Notes under the pieces: generated by a model
The model's input: only the letters and a program-made list of their open reading frames with translations
The model's database searches: none
Told to the model about the DNA's origin: nothing
Assembly (NCBI RefSeq): GCF_030440535.1
Contig: NZ_CP047117.1
Span: 806,001-870,000 of the forward strand
DNA from: Corynebacterium capitovis DSM 44611
Lineage (GTDB): Bacteria > Actinomycetota > Actinomycetes > Mycobacteriales > Mycobacteriaceae
Reading direction: 5' to 3'
DNA length: 64,000 bases
In this document: positions 10,083 to 17,720 of the stretch, one piece after another
Numbering within the stretch: the stretch's first letter is position 1
How the letters are laid out: every line of letters starts with the position of its first letter
Made by a program: the position numbers and the translations under genes

Positions 10083-11645
10083 ATGACTTCCCCCGCGATC
10101 GATCTTTCCCGCGTCCACCTCATTGGAATCGGCGGGGCCGGCATGTCCGGAGTCGCCCGGATCTTGCTGGACCGGGGCAGCGTGGTGACCGGTTCTGATG
10201 TGAAAGATTCTCGCCCGGTGCGCACGCTGCGGACGCAGGGGGCCCGAGTCGCCGTCGGGCACGAGGCGGCAAACCTCGAGTTGGCGGGTGACCTTCCCAC
10301 GGTGGTGGTGACCAGTTTCGCGGCCATCCCCGCGGACAACCCAGAGTTGCAGCGGGCGGCGCGGGAAGGGATTCCGGTCATCCGCCGCTCGGACCTTCTG
10401 GCGGAGCTGATGGAGGGCACCACGCAGATCCTGCTGGCGGGCACTCACGGCAAGACGTCGACTACGTCCATGACGGTTGTTGCCCTGCAGGCCGCCGGTG
10501 AAGATCCTTCCTTCGCGATCGGCGGGCAACTCAACCGCGCCGGGACGAATGCCCACCACGGTACGGGTCCCGCGTTCGTGGCCGAGGCCGACGAGTCCGA
10601 CGCATCGCTGTTGCGCTACAAGCCTGACGTGGCCGTCATCACCAACATCGAGCTGGACCACTTGGACTTCTTCGGCGATGCCGAGTCCTACTTCCGCGTC
10701 TTTGATGACTTCGCGGACCGCGTTCAGCCCGGGGGCTACCTCATGGTGTGCCTCGATGACACCCACGCTGCCGAGTGCGGTGCACGAGCCACCGCGCGGG
10801 GGATCAACGTTGTGGGCTACGGCACGGCAGCCGCGGCGGCGCGTTTCCCCGACATTCCCGCTGCCGCGGTAGTCACGGATGTCTCCCACGGCGGGAGTAA
10901 TGCGCACACGCACGTCACGGTCGACCTCAGGGTGCCCGGCGCCGAGGCGACGCCGCTGACGTTGTCATATTCACTCGCCATTCCGGGTCAGCACATGGTT
11001 CTCAATTCCGCGGCTGCGCTCGGGGCGGGCGCCTTGGCGGGTGCAGATCCCGCGCGGCTGGCCGCGGGTTTGGCCGGGTTCACCGGCGTGCGCCGGCGCT
11101 TCGAGCACAAGGGGACCGTCTCAACCGGGCGCTTCACCGGCACGCGAGTCTACGACGATTACGCCCACCACCCCACGGAGGTTGCGGCGGTGCTCTCGGC
11201 AGCGCGCGAGAAGGTCAACGCTGAGGGATCGGGGGCGCGGGTCGTGGTGTGCTTCCAGCCGCACCTCTACTCCCGGACCCAGACATTCGCCTCCGAGTTT
11301 GCTCGGGCACTTTCGCTTGCCGACGCCGCCGTCGTCCTCGACATTTACGGAGCGCGCGAAACCCCCGTCGAGGGAGTGGACGCGCGCATCATCACCGACC
11401 GCTTCGACCCCGCGTCGAGCACGACCGTGCGGTTTGAGCCGGATTTCTCAGCTGCCCCGGGGACGGTAGTGGCCGTGACGAAGCCCGGCGACCTCGTGCT
11501 CACGATGGGCGCCGGAACGGTGACGATGTTGGCGGACGAGATCCTCGCCGCGCTCAGCACCGAGCACGGCACTGGGCACGGCACTGAGCAGGGCACCGAG
11601 CACGGCACCGAGCACGGCACTGAGCTCGGTACGGGGCGAGGTTAG
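10083..11645 (+). CDS. murC: UDP-MurNAc--L-alanine ligase MurC with repetitive C-terminal tail
   Basis: First amino-acid ligase of the UDP-MurNAc-peptide pathway, using L-alanine and ATP. N-terminal GIGGAGMSG (residues 15-23) binds the UDP part; ATP loop GTHGKT at residues 120-125; HHPTE in the C-terminal domain ([15 protein letters not shown]) is typical of MurC. The protein (520 aa) ends with seven tetrapeptides of pattern T-[EG]-[HQLR]-G after residue 492, encoded by a 7 x 12-bp repeat, beyond the end of the normal fold. AAAGGAG at 10062-10068 is 14 nt from the ATG, rather far, but no closer in-frame start exists. Confidence 0.94.
   Translation: MTSPAIDLSRVHLIGIGGAGMSGVARILLDRGSVVTGSDVKDSRPVRTLRTQGARVAVGHEAANLELAGDLPTVVVTSFAAIPADNPELQRAAREGIPVIRRSDLLAELMEGTTQILLAGTHGKTSTTSMTVVALQAAGEDPSFAIGGQLNRAGTNAHHGTGPAFVAEADESDASLLRYKPDVAVITNIELDHLDFFGDAESYFRVFDDFADRVQPGGYLMVCLDDTHAAECGARATARGINVVGYGTAAAAARFPDIPAAAVVTDVSHGGSNAHTHVTVDLRVPGAEATPLTLSYSLAIPGQHMVLNSAAALGAGALAGADPARLAAGLAGFTGVRRRFEHKGTVSTGRFTGTRVYDDYAHHPTEVAAVLSAAREKVNAEGSGARVVVCFQPHLYSRTQTFASEFARALSLADAAVVLDIYGARETPVEGVDARIITDRFDPASSTTVRFEPDFSAAPGTVVAVTKPGDLVLTMGAGTVTMLADEILAALSTEHGTGHGTEQGTEHGTEHGTELGTGRG
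11559..11642 (+). repeat. 7 x 12-bp in-frame tandem repeat at the 3' end of murC
   Basis: Seven consecutive 12-bp units (consensus ACC GAG CAC GGC) run directly to the murC stop codon at 11643. Two adjacent units at 11595 and 11607 are identical; the others differ by 1-4 bases. Because 12 is a multiple of 3, copy-number change would lengthen or shorten the Thr-Glu-His-Gly tail without a frameshift. Confidence 0.9.
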
Positions 11646-11649
11646 CACC

Positions 11650-12414
11650 GTGTCCACCGTATACGTACCCAGTGGGGCTCACGAGCCCGCGCAGGATGCC
11701 GATGGGCAGCTCCCAGCCGACACCGGGGGCAATCGCACACGGGCTCGCCGACGCACCACACGTGTCGCCGTCGTCGCGTTGGTTCTCGTTGTCCTGTGCG
11801 GGGTGGTGGCTGCTGTCGTCCCCTTTACTCCGCTGCTGCCGGTTCACAACATCACCGTCGAAGGCGAGTCCCACGTGAGCGCAAGCGAGGTCACGGACGC
11901 AGCCGGAGTCGTAGAGGGCACCCCGATCGGCCGGGTGGACCTACACGGCGCCGCGACCGGGGTGGCGGGATTGCCCTGGGTGAGGTCGGCGACCGCCACG
12001 CGCCACTGGCCTTCCTCAATCAACATCGTGGTGGTGGAGAACGAAGCGGTTGCCTACATCGGGTCCGCTGGTGACGCGGGCGCCAACTTGCTTGACGCGG
12101 AGGGCGTCGCGTTTGCCACTGACACGCCCCCGCCGGGGGCGGTGGAGCTGAAAGGATCCGCGGTTGACGACGAGGCGGCACGCGCGGCCGGCGTGAGCAT
12201 CGTGGCGTCGATAAGCGAGGCCTCCCGCGAGGCGATCGCCGCGGTCGAAGCAACGGGTCCTCACAATTTCGTGCTGAAGCTTCGCGATAATCGAACGGTG
12301 ATCTGGGGAGCGGCCGAAGACAACGCCAACAAGGCCGTCGCCCTCGAGACCGTTTTGCGGCGTAAGGGACAGGTTTTTAATATCTCCAACCCCGAGCTCG
12401 TCACCGTGAAGTAG
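11650..12414 (+). CDS. ftsQ: Cell division protein FtsQ (POTRA domain)
   Basis: Bitopic divisome protein linking early and late division components. About 36 cytoplasmic residues rich in Arg/Thr precede one membrane helix (residues ~37-57), then the extracellular POTRA domain beginning VHNITVEGESHVSASEV and a beta domain. 254 aa. GTG 11650 is 4 nt after the murC stop; a GCGAGG run about 9 nt upstream is the likely ribosome site. Position between murC and ftsZ agrees with all actinobacterial dcw clusters. ftsA is absent after it, as expected in this phylum. Confidence 0.92.
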   Translation: MSTVYVPSGAHEPAQDADGQLPADTGGNRTRARRRTTRVAVVALVLVVLCGVVAAVVPFTPLLPVHNITVEGESHVSASEVTDAAGVVEGTPIGRVDLHGAATGVAGLPWVRSATATRHWPSSINIVVVENEAVAYIGSAGDAGANLLDAEGVAFATDTPPPGAVELKGSAVDDEAARAAGVSIVASISEASREAIAAVEATGPHNFVLKLRDNRTVIWGAAEDNANKAVALETVLRRKGQVFNISNPELVTVK

Positions 12415-12430
12415 CAGCAAAAGGCCAGCT

Positions 12431-12461
12431 CACAACCCTAAAGTAGTGGTTTAGGGTTGTG
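12431..12461. promoter_or_regulatory. Perfect 12-bp inverted repeat upstream of ftsZ
   Basis: Arms CACAACCCTAAA (12431-12442) and TTTAGGGTTGTG (12450-12461) are exact reverse complements around a 7-nt centre. No T-run follows, which argues against an intrinsic terminator. Its place in the 178-bp ftsQ-ftsZ gap, 131 bp before the ftsZ ATG, suggests an operator or an RNA hairpin near ftsZ promoters. Confidence 0.6.
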
Positions 12462-12592
12462 ACACGCCGACCTAAAAACAACATCTGGGTAATTCGTGGC
12501 CCATGATGGAAGCAATGTGAACGAGGCCGTACTGCTGCACTGCTTCTTATCCCGAAAAACCTCCCACGTAACCGAAAGGCGAGCCATCACCC

Positions 12593-13828
12593 ATGACCTC
12601 TCCAGCTAACTACCTCGCCATGATCCGCGTCGTCGGTGTCGGCGGCGGCGGTGTCAACGCGGTCAACCGCATGATTGAAGAAGGGCTCAAGGGTGTCGAG
12701 TTCGTTGCGGTGAACACCGACTCCCAGGCGCTGCTGTTTACCGACGCCGATACGAAGCTCGACATCGGGCGCGAGGCCACCCGCGGCCTCGGGGCCGGTG
12801 CGAACCCGGAGGTCGGGAGGACCTCGGCCGAGGATCACAAGCAGGAGATCGAGGAGTCCCTCAAGGGATCCGACATGGTCTTCGTTACTGCTGGCGAAGG
12901 CGGCGGCACGGGAACCGGTGCTGCGCCGGTCGTGGCTGGTATCGCGAAGAAGATGGGCGCGCTGACGATCGGTGTGGTGACCCGCCCGTTCTCCTTCGAA
13001 GGGAAGCGTCGCACGCGCCAGGCGCTCGAAGGCATCGCCAACCTCAAGGAGGTGTGCGACACGGTCATCGTGATTCCCAATGATCGCCTGCTGCAGCTGG
13101 GCGAGGCCGAGCTGAGCATGATGGACGCCTTCCGCGCCGCGGATGAGGTGCTCTACAACGGAGTGCAGGGCATCACGAACCTCATCACCATCCCGGGCAT
13201 GATCAATGTGGACTTCGCCGATGTTCGCTCCGTGATGGCCGACGCTGGCTCCGCGCTCATGGGTGTGGGCTCGGCCCGTGGAGAAAACCGCGTCCTTACC
13301 GCGACAGAGCAAGCCATTAACTCGCCGCTGCTGGAGACGACGATGGAGGGTGCCAAGAGCGTGCTCATCTCTGTCGCGGGCGGTTCCGACTTGGGCCTAA
13401 TGGAGGTCAACAACGCCGCGTCCATCGTCGAGGAGAAGGCTGATGATGATGCGAACATCATCTTCGGCACGATCATCGACGACAACCTCGGCGACGAGGT
13501 GCGGGTGACCATCATTGCCACCGGGTTCGACGAGAAGGCCAACGCGCGTCCCGTCGCCGACGCATCTTCCTCCCAGGCCGCACCCGCGCCCGAAGCAGCG
13601 ACTCCCGCGCCCGCACGCGGATCGCTTTTCGACGACCGCGCGGGCGCCCCCGAACCCACGGGCAGCACTGCGGCGAAGCCGGCGGAGGAGCACTACCAGC
13701 CGCGGCACCGCTACGACGATTCCCGGTCGGGGTTGTTCACCGGCTCCCGCGCGCGGGAGTACGAGCGAGACGACCGCGCTTACCGCGGCGGTGACGATGA
13801 CGTGGACGTGCCCGACTTCCTGCGTTAG
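12593..13828 (+). CDS. ftsZ: Cell division GTPase FtsZ
   Basis: Tubulin-like GTPase forming the Z-ring. The tubulin signature GGGTGTG is at residues 103-109, preceded by the N-terminal nucleotide loop [14 protein letters not shown], and the T7-loop region ([11 protein letters not shown]) that supplies catalytic Asp is present. 411 aa: globular domain to about residue 315, an Ala/Pro-rich linker, and the conserved C-terminal peptide [10 protein letters not shown] that binds partners such as SepF. The ATG follows AAAGGCGAG. The 178-bp upstream gap indicates its own promoter(s). Confidence 0.97.
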   Translation: MTSPANYLAMIRVVGVGGGGVNAVNRMIEEGLKGVEFVAVNTDSQALLFTDADTKLDIGREATRGLGAGANPEVGRTSAEDHKQEIEESLKGSDMVFVTAGEGGGTGTGAAPVVAGIAKKMGALTIGVVTRPFSFEGKRRTRQALEGIANLKEVCDTVIVIPNDRLLQLGEAELSMMDAFRAADEVLYNGVQGITNLITIPGMINVDFADVRSVMADAGSALMGVGSARGENRVLTATEQAINSPLLETTMEGAKSVLISVAGGSDLGLMEVNNAASIVEEKADDDANIIFGTIIDDNLGDEVRVTIIATGFDEKANARPVADASSSQAAPAPEAATPAPARGSLFDDRAGAPEPTGSTAAKPAEEHYQPRHRYDDSRSGLFTGSRAREYERDDRAYRGGDDDVDVPDFLR

Positions 13829-13847
13829 TTGTCTGAGCGGCCTGGGC

Positions 13848-13853
13848 TAGGGT
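13848..13853 (+). promoter_or_regulatory. Candidate -10 element for pgeF (leaderless)
   Basis: TAGGGT ends 7 nt before the ATG at 13861, placing the expected transcription start at or next to the A of the start codon. Actinobacterial leaderless promoters show this spacing. Confidence 0.35.
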
Positions 13854-13860
13854 GAAGCCC

Positions 13861-14598
13861 ATGACTCCCGCTTCGCGCTCACCCGACAACCGCCCCGTCC
13901 GCATGGTGTTTACCACACGTGCGGGCGGGGCGTCGCTGTCCCCGTACGACTCGTTCAACCTCGGTGATCACGTGGGTGATGATCCCGCCGCCGTTGCGGC
14001 GAATCGAGCCCGTCTCGCGCAGTCGATCGAGGTGCCGGAAGAACGTTTCGTCTGGATGGAGCAGTTGCACACCAACACCGTCACCGTGGTCGTTGGGCCC
14101 CACACGGGCCCCGTCCCCGCCACCGACGCCCTTGTCACGCGAGAGGTGGGCCTCGCTTTGTGCGTCTTGGTTGCCGATTGCACCCCGGTACTGCTTGCGG
14201 ACCACAGCGCAGGGGTCGTCGCCGCGGTTCACGCCGGAAGGATGGGGGCGCGCAACGGGATTGTAGAAAGAACCGTCGCGGAGATGGTGCGCTGCGGGGC
14301 TCGCCCCGCGTTCATCCAGGCGTTGCTCGGACCCGCGGCGGCGGGGGAGTCGTACGAGGTTCCGGAACAGATGGCGGATGACGTCGAGAAGGAACTGCCC
14401 GGGTCGAAGACGACAACGCGAGCCGGGACGAGCGGGTTAGACATACGCGCCGGCATTGTGCGCCAGCTCATGGGGCTGGGGGTAACGCACATCGACGCGG
14501 ATCCCCGCGACACGGTCACGGACCCTGAGTTCTTCTCGTACCGGCGCGAGGGCGTTACGGGCCGGCAAGCGGGTGTCATTTGGCTCACGGGCCACTGA
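13861..14598 (+). CDS. pgeF: PgeF/YfiH-family protein (peptidoglycan editing factor, polyphenol oxidase fold)
   Basis: Member of the YfiH/YlmD 'laccase domain' family; E. coli PgeF removes misincorporated L-Ser from UDP-MurNAc dipeptide, which makes sense beside mur genes. The copper/zinc-site residues of the family are present: His70 (EQLH), Cys107 (ADC) and His124 (HAG). 245 aa. ATG 13861 is preferred over GTG 13852 because of the -10-like hexamer just upstream. Situated between ftsZ and yggS, as is usual in Gram-positive bacteria. Biochemical role in corynebacteria is inferred. Confidence 0.88.
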   Translation: MTPASRSPDNRPVRMVFTTRAGGASLSPYDSFNLGDHVGDDPAAVAANRARLAQSIEVPEERFVWMEQLHTNTVTVVVGPHTGPVPATDALVTREVGLALCVLVADCTPVLLADHSAGVVAAVHAGRMGARNGIVERTVAEMVRCGARPAFIQALLGPAAAGESYEVPEQMADDVEKELPGSKTTTRAGTSGLDIRAGIVRQLMGLGVTHIDADPRDTVTDPEFFSYRREGVTGRQAGVIWLTGH

Positions 14599-14624
14599 CG
14601 TTTTTAGACGAGAAGGAAGGCAGC

Positions 14625-15332
14625 ATGAAGAGAAGAGAACAGTTGCGCGCCAACCTTGAGCGCGTTACCCAGCAGGTTCGAGCCGCCGAGGAGCGCGCCG
14701 GGCGGTCGCCGGGCAGCGTGAGCATACTCCCGGTTACCAAGTTCCACCCCGCCGAGGACGTGGCTTTGCTGGGTCAGCTGGGGGTCACCCTCGTCGGTGA
14801 GAACCGGGAACAGGAAGCGCGGGCCAAAGCAGAGACCGTGGGTGGGGCGGTTGGGATAGCGATGATCGGTCAGATCCAGACCAAAAAGGCCAATTCCGTC
14901 GCGCGCTGGGCCCGGGAGGTGCACTCGGTCGATTCGGCGAAGCTCGCTCGCGCTCTGGAGCGCGGGGTTGCCCTGGCCCACGAGCGTGGTGAGCGCGGAT
15001 CGGACCCGCTGCCTTGTCTGGTGCAGCTCTCAGCCGATGGCGACACAGCCCGGGGTGGCGTGCCGGAGGTGCTCGTCGATGAAGTCGCCACAGAGGTCGA
15101 GGGCGCAGAGCACCTTGTGCTCGACGGGTTCATGGTCGTCCCGCCCTTGGGCGCCGACCCGGCGGAGGTGTTCACGTGGGCGCACACGCTTGTCGACGTC
15201 TACAGCGACCGCCTCGGGCGCGCCTTGCGCCTCTCCGCCGGGATGTCGGGAGATTTCGAAACCGCCATCGCCTGCGGTTCAGATGTCGTGCGTGTCGGAA
15301 CCGCGGTGCTCGGCCCGCGCGCCGTAGGCTAA
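14625..15332 (+). CDS. yggS: YggS/PLPBP family pyridoxal phosphate-binding protein
   Basis: Single-domain PLP protein of the alanine racemase N-terminal fold; family members maintain vitamin B6 and amino-acid homeostasis rather than acting as enzymes with a defined reaction. The PLP lysine is Lys39 in ILPVTKFHP; GENREQEARAKA and the C-terminal LSAGMSGDFETAIACGSDVVRVGTAVLG, with the GMS(G/D)D phosphate-binding motif, are typical. 235 aa. ATG 14625 has AGAAGGAAGG just upstream. Clustered with pgeF and sepF as in most Gram-positive genomes. Confidence 0.92.
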   Translation: MKRREQLRANLERVTQQVRAAEERAGRSPGSVSILPVTKFHPAEDVALLGQLGVTLVGENREQEARAKAETVGGAVGIAMIGQIQTKKANSVARWAREVHSVDSAKLARALERGVALAHERGERGSDPLPCLVQLSADGDTARGGVPEVLVDEVATEVEGAEHLVLDGFMVVPPLGADPAEVFTWAHTLVDVYSDRLGRALRLSAGMSGDFETAIACGSDVVRVGTAVLGPRAVG

Positions 15333-15372
15333 GCGACGGTTAGACCCCGACACCCCTGAGGAGCACCACAAC

Positions 15373-15849
15373 ATGTCACTTTTCGGCAGCGCGAAGGAAT
15401 TCTTCGGCCTCGACGCGCAGGGCGTCGACGTGAAAGATGCGTACAACGACAGCTACTACGACGAGCCGCAGTACGCCGACCACGGGTCCGCGGCCTACAC
15501 GAGGGAAACCCCGCGCGAGGCTGCGCCCGAGCGCTACTCGTACCGCGAGACAGCGCCCCGCTCGTATGAGCCGGCGATCGTTACCACCGAGCCCCGGGGA
15601 TACAGCGATGCCAAGGAGATTGGCGAACCTTTCCGCGATGGCGATGCCGTGATCATGGAGCTCACGGGAGTCGACGCGACGGACGCAAAGCGATTGGTCG
15701 ATTTCGCGGCGGGTCTCTGCTTCGCATTGCGCGGCACGATGCACAAGTTGTCCAAGGGCGTGGACACCGACCGCCTAGTGTTTGCCATCGTGCCGGAAAG
15801 TGCACGCATTGCACCGACCGAGCTGCAGCGCGCGGCTCACCTCCGCTAG
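15373..15849 (+). CDS. sepF: Cell division protein SepF
   Basis: Membrane-associated FtsZ-binding protein that replaces FtsA as Z-ring anchor in Actinobacteria. N-terminal MSLFGSAKEFFGL is an amphipathic membrane-binding helix; a Tyr/Asp/Glu-rich linker spans residues ~20-75; the C-terminal SepF domain carries AVIMELTGVDATDAKRLVDFAAGLCFALRG, shortened here as the conserved core near residues 92-120. 158 aa. ATG with GAGGAG at 15358-15363. A TAGACC hexamer lies 27 nt upstream of the ATG. Confidence 0.94.
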   Translation: MSLFGSAKEFFGLDAQGVDVKDAYNDSYYDEPQYADHGSAAYTRETPREAAPERYSYRETAPRSYEPAIVTTEPRGYSDAKEIGEPFRDGDAVIMELTGVDATDAKRLVDFAAGLCFALRGTMHKLSKGVDTDRLVFAIVPESARIAPTELQRAAHLR

Positions 15850-15888
15850 GGAGAACGGACTAGCGGCAAAAGGTGCGAGGGATAACTG

Positions 15889-15894
15889 TAGGCT
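15889..15894 (+). promoter_or_regulatory. Candidate -10 element for yggT (leaderless)
   Basis: TAGGCT lies 8 nt before the GTG at 15903, with no ribosome-binding site in between, so a leaderless transcript would explain the GTG start. Confidence 0.35.
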
Positions 15895-15902
15895 GATTCG
15901 AC

Positions 15903-16211
15903 GTGGCTCTTTTTGGATCGGTTCTCTATGCGCTTCTCGGTGTGTATTCCCTCGTGGTTGTCGTTCGCCTCATCATCGAGATGATCCATTCATTCTCGAA
16001 GCAGTTCGACCCCCCGCGGTGGTTTACCCTCGTAGCGGAACCGCTGTTTGTGGTGACGGATCCGCCAGTGAACGCCCTGCGCCGGTTAGTTCCCCCCGTC
16101 CGCTTGGGTGGAGGAATGGGCCTCGACGTGAGCATCATCGTGCTTTTCCTTGGCCTCGCAGTGGCCCAGCTCGCTGTCTACAGTCTGCTTGTCGTCCCCG
16201 CGTTAAACTAA
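15903..16211 (+). CDS. yggT: YggT family small membrane protein
   Basis: 102-aa integral membrane protein with two hydrophobic regions (residues ~3-25 and ~75-100) separated by the conserved DPPVNALRRLVPP segment typical of YggT proteins. Function is not firmly established; the family sits next to sepF in Gram-positive bacteria and has been connected to division-site or osmotic functions. GTG start, no ribosome site visible, -10-like element just upstream. Confidence 0.88.
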   Translation: MALFGSVLYALLGVYSLVVVVRLIIEMIHSFSKQFDPPRWFTLVAEPLFVVTDPPVNALRRLVPPVRLGGGMGLDVSIIVLFLGLAVAQLAVYSLLVVPALN

Positions 16212-16276
16212 CGTGCGCGGGCTACGCACTTGCCCGCCACGCGCGTTTAGGGTCAACGTCGGGTGGACGGTGAGGG

Positions 16277-16314
16277 TATAAATAAGTTCGACGCCACATC
16301 GGGTCGACTACACT
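16277..16314 (+). promoter_or_regulatory. Candidate promoter(s) for wag31
   Basis: The 226-bp gap between yggT and wag31 contains two good -10-like hexamers: TATAAA at 16277-16282 and TACACT at 16309-16314. The second has TTCGAC 16 bp upstream as a possible -35. Either gives a leader of about 115-150 nt for wag31. A GC-rich imperfect dyad at 16212-16245 follows the yggT stop but lacks a real T-run, so a terminator is not called. Confidence 0.4.
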
Positions 16315-16437
16315 CACTGTTTAAACTCAGGAACTTTCAGAAACTCCTACGCACATACGGAAATATCGGGCGGTATCCCTTTGGCGGTATCGCCCCGCAT
16401 CCACGAACGTGGGTGTGACTACACGAAGGGATCGCTC

Positions 16438-17427
16438 ATGCCGCTCACACCAGCAGACGTGCACAATGTTGCTTTCAGCAAGCCGCCGATTGGCAAGCGG
16501 GGTTACAACGAAGACGAGGTGGACCAGTTCCTTGACCTCGTTGAGGACACCCTCGCACAGCTGCAGGACGAGAACGACGAACTTCGTGCCCGCGTAGAGG
16601 AACTCGGCGCCGGCGGCGGGAACGAGGCCCGCCCCGTAGCCTCGGTGAAATCCACGCAGTCTAGCGCCGGCCAGGTGAGCGAGGCTGAGTTGCGCAAGAA
16701 GGTCGAAGCGGAGCTGCGTGGCGATTTCGAGGCACGCCTTCGCGCCGCCCAGGATGCCAAGACCCAGGCCGAGACGGAGGCACGCGCGGCGAAAGAAGAT
16801 GCCGCCCGTGCCCGTAAGCAGGCAGAAGAGGCTGCACATGCCGCGCGCGCCCAGGCCGCTAAGCCTGTCGACGCCGCTTCCACAGAGCGCCCCGCACAGG
16901 CCTCCGGTCTGTCCTCGAAGGGCGAGGCCTCCGCCGACACGCACGTGCAAGCGGCCAAGGTTCTTGGAATGGCCCAGGAGATGGCGGATCGCTTGACCTC
17001 TGAGGCTCAGGCCGAGGCGCGGTCGATGCTCGATGAGGCGCGGGGCGCTGCGCAGCGTCAGCTCGAGGACGCCGATACTCGTTCGAGCCGCCAGCTCAAG
17101 GAGGCGCAGGAAAAGGCCGAAAAGCTTGTCTCTGACGCACAGCGTAAGGCGGAGGAGACCACAGGCGAGGCAAACTCCCGTGCTGAGGCGCAGATCCGTC
17201 AGGCCGAGGAGCAGGCCACACAGCTGCAGGCCGACGCCGAGCGCAAGCACAGCGAGATCATGAACACGGTCAAGCAGCAGCAGACCGCCCTGGAAAACCG
17301 GATCGCGGAGCTGCGGACCTTCGAACGCGAGTACCGCACGCGGTTGAAGACCCTGCTGCAGTCTCAGCTGGAGGAGCTGGAAACCCGAGGCTCGTCCGCG
17401 CCGAACGGCACGGCTGGCGAGAAGTAG
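16438..17427 (+). CDS. wag31: Polar growth protein Wag31/DivIVA
   Basis: Self-assembling coiled-coil scaffold that marks cell poles and directs apical wall growth; essential in corynebacteria and mycobacteria. The N-terminal DivIVA domain starts [15 protein letters not shown] and includes [16 protein letters not shown], the curvature-sensing crossed-loop segment. The remainder is Ala/Glu/Lys/Arg-rich heptad coiled coil interrupted by an Ala/Pro/Ser linker (~residues 55-80 and 140-165). 329 aa. ATG 16438 follows GAAGGGA at 16425-16431; an in-frame TTG at 16381 has no ribosome site. Confidence 0.95.
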   Translation: MPLTPADVHNVAFSKPPIGKRGYNEDEVDQFLDLVEDTLAQLQDENDELRARVEELGAGGGNEARPVASVKSTQSSAGQVSEAELRKKVEAELRGDFEARLRAAQDAKTQAETEARAAKEDAARARKQAEEAAHAARAQAAKPVDAASTERPAQASGLSSKGEASADTHVQAAKVLGMAQEMADRLTSEAQAEARSMLDEARGAAQRQLEDADTRSSRQLKEAQEKAEKLVSDAQRKAEETTGEANSRAEAQIRQAEEQATQLQADAERKHSEIMNTVKQQQTALENRIAELRTFEREYRTRLKTLLQSQLEELETRGSSAPNGTAGEK

Positions 17428-17445
17428 ACCGCTTCCTTTTAGCTG

Positions 17446-17508
17446 GCGCGCCTGAGGTGTACACCCCGCTGAGTCGTGGGGTACACTGTAGGCTACACTA
17501 AGGCGCGC
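17446..17508. repeat. Nested inverted repeats between wag31 and ileS
   Basis: Outer arms GCGCGCCT (17446-17453) and AGGCGCGC (17501-17508) are exact reverse complements. Inside, GTGTACACCCC (17457-17467) can pair with GGGGTACAC (17478-17486) with a 2-nt bulge, and GGTGTACACC (17456-17465) is itself a perfect palindrome. Two TACACT hexamers (17482, 17494) lie within. Lack of a T-run disfavours an ordinary terminator; overlap with the ileS promoter suggests an operator or a bidirectional structure. Confidence 0.55.
17494..17499 (+). promoter_or_regulatory. Candidate -10 element for the ileS T-box transcript
   Basis: TACACT lies about 30 bp before the first conserved T-box elements, predicting transcription from about 17506. 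A second TACACT is at 17482-17487. Confidence 0.4.
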
Positions 17509-17715
17509 ATGTGTACGCACGCGGCGATCCGGCCATCACCGGGGAGCGTTTCCGGAAGAACAGCCTTGGCGGCCCAGTAGAACCGGACGACTGGGAGACG
17601 TCACCTCCTTCACCACATAACGAAGTGGGGGCCATGACGAGGCCCCAAGCAGGGTGGTACCGCGCGGTTTGACCGCGTCCCTGCAGCTCAGTTGGACACG
17701 TGTGAGTGGAGGAAA
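17506..17715 (+). ncRNA. T-box riboswitch (isoleucine, actinobacterial translational type)
   Basis: The leader of ileS carries the T-box consensus AGGGTGGTACCGCG at 17651-17664, whose bulge pairs with the free acceptor end of uncharged tRNA. Upstream, CCGG arms (17529-17532 and 17539-17542) flank a loop with ATC at 17535-17537, the isoleucine specifier codon followed by a purine, i.e. an ultrashort Stem I. No terminator hairpin with a U-run separates the T-box from the gene; instead GGAGGAAAG at 17708-17715 can be sequestered, as known for actinobacterial ileS T-boxes that act on translation. The 5' boundary is estimated. Confidence 0.93.
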
Positions 17716-17720
17716 GTGAA

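Noticed and set aside
12431-12461. ftsQ terminator
   Set aside because: Strong dyad but no following T-run, and ftsZ follows on the same strand; called a regulatory inverted repeat instead.
16212-16245. GC-rich imperfect dyad after yggT as intrinsic terminator
   Set aside because: Arms mismatch in several positions and the T-run is only three bases long.
16327-17520. Long minus-strand ORF (397 aa) over wag31
   Set aside because: Exact antisense of a strongly supported gene; Leu/Arg/Ala-rich shadow translation of coiled-coil codons, with no ribosome site.
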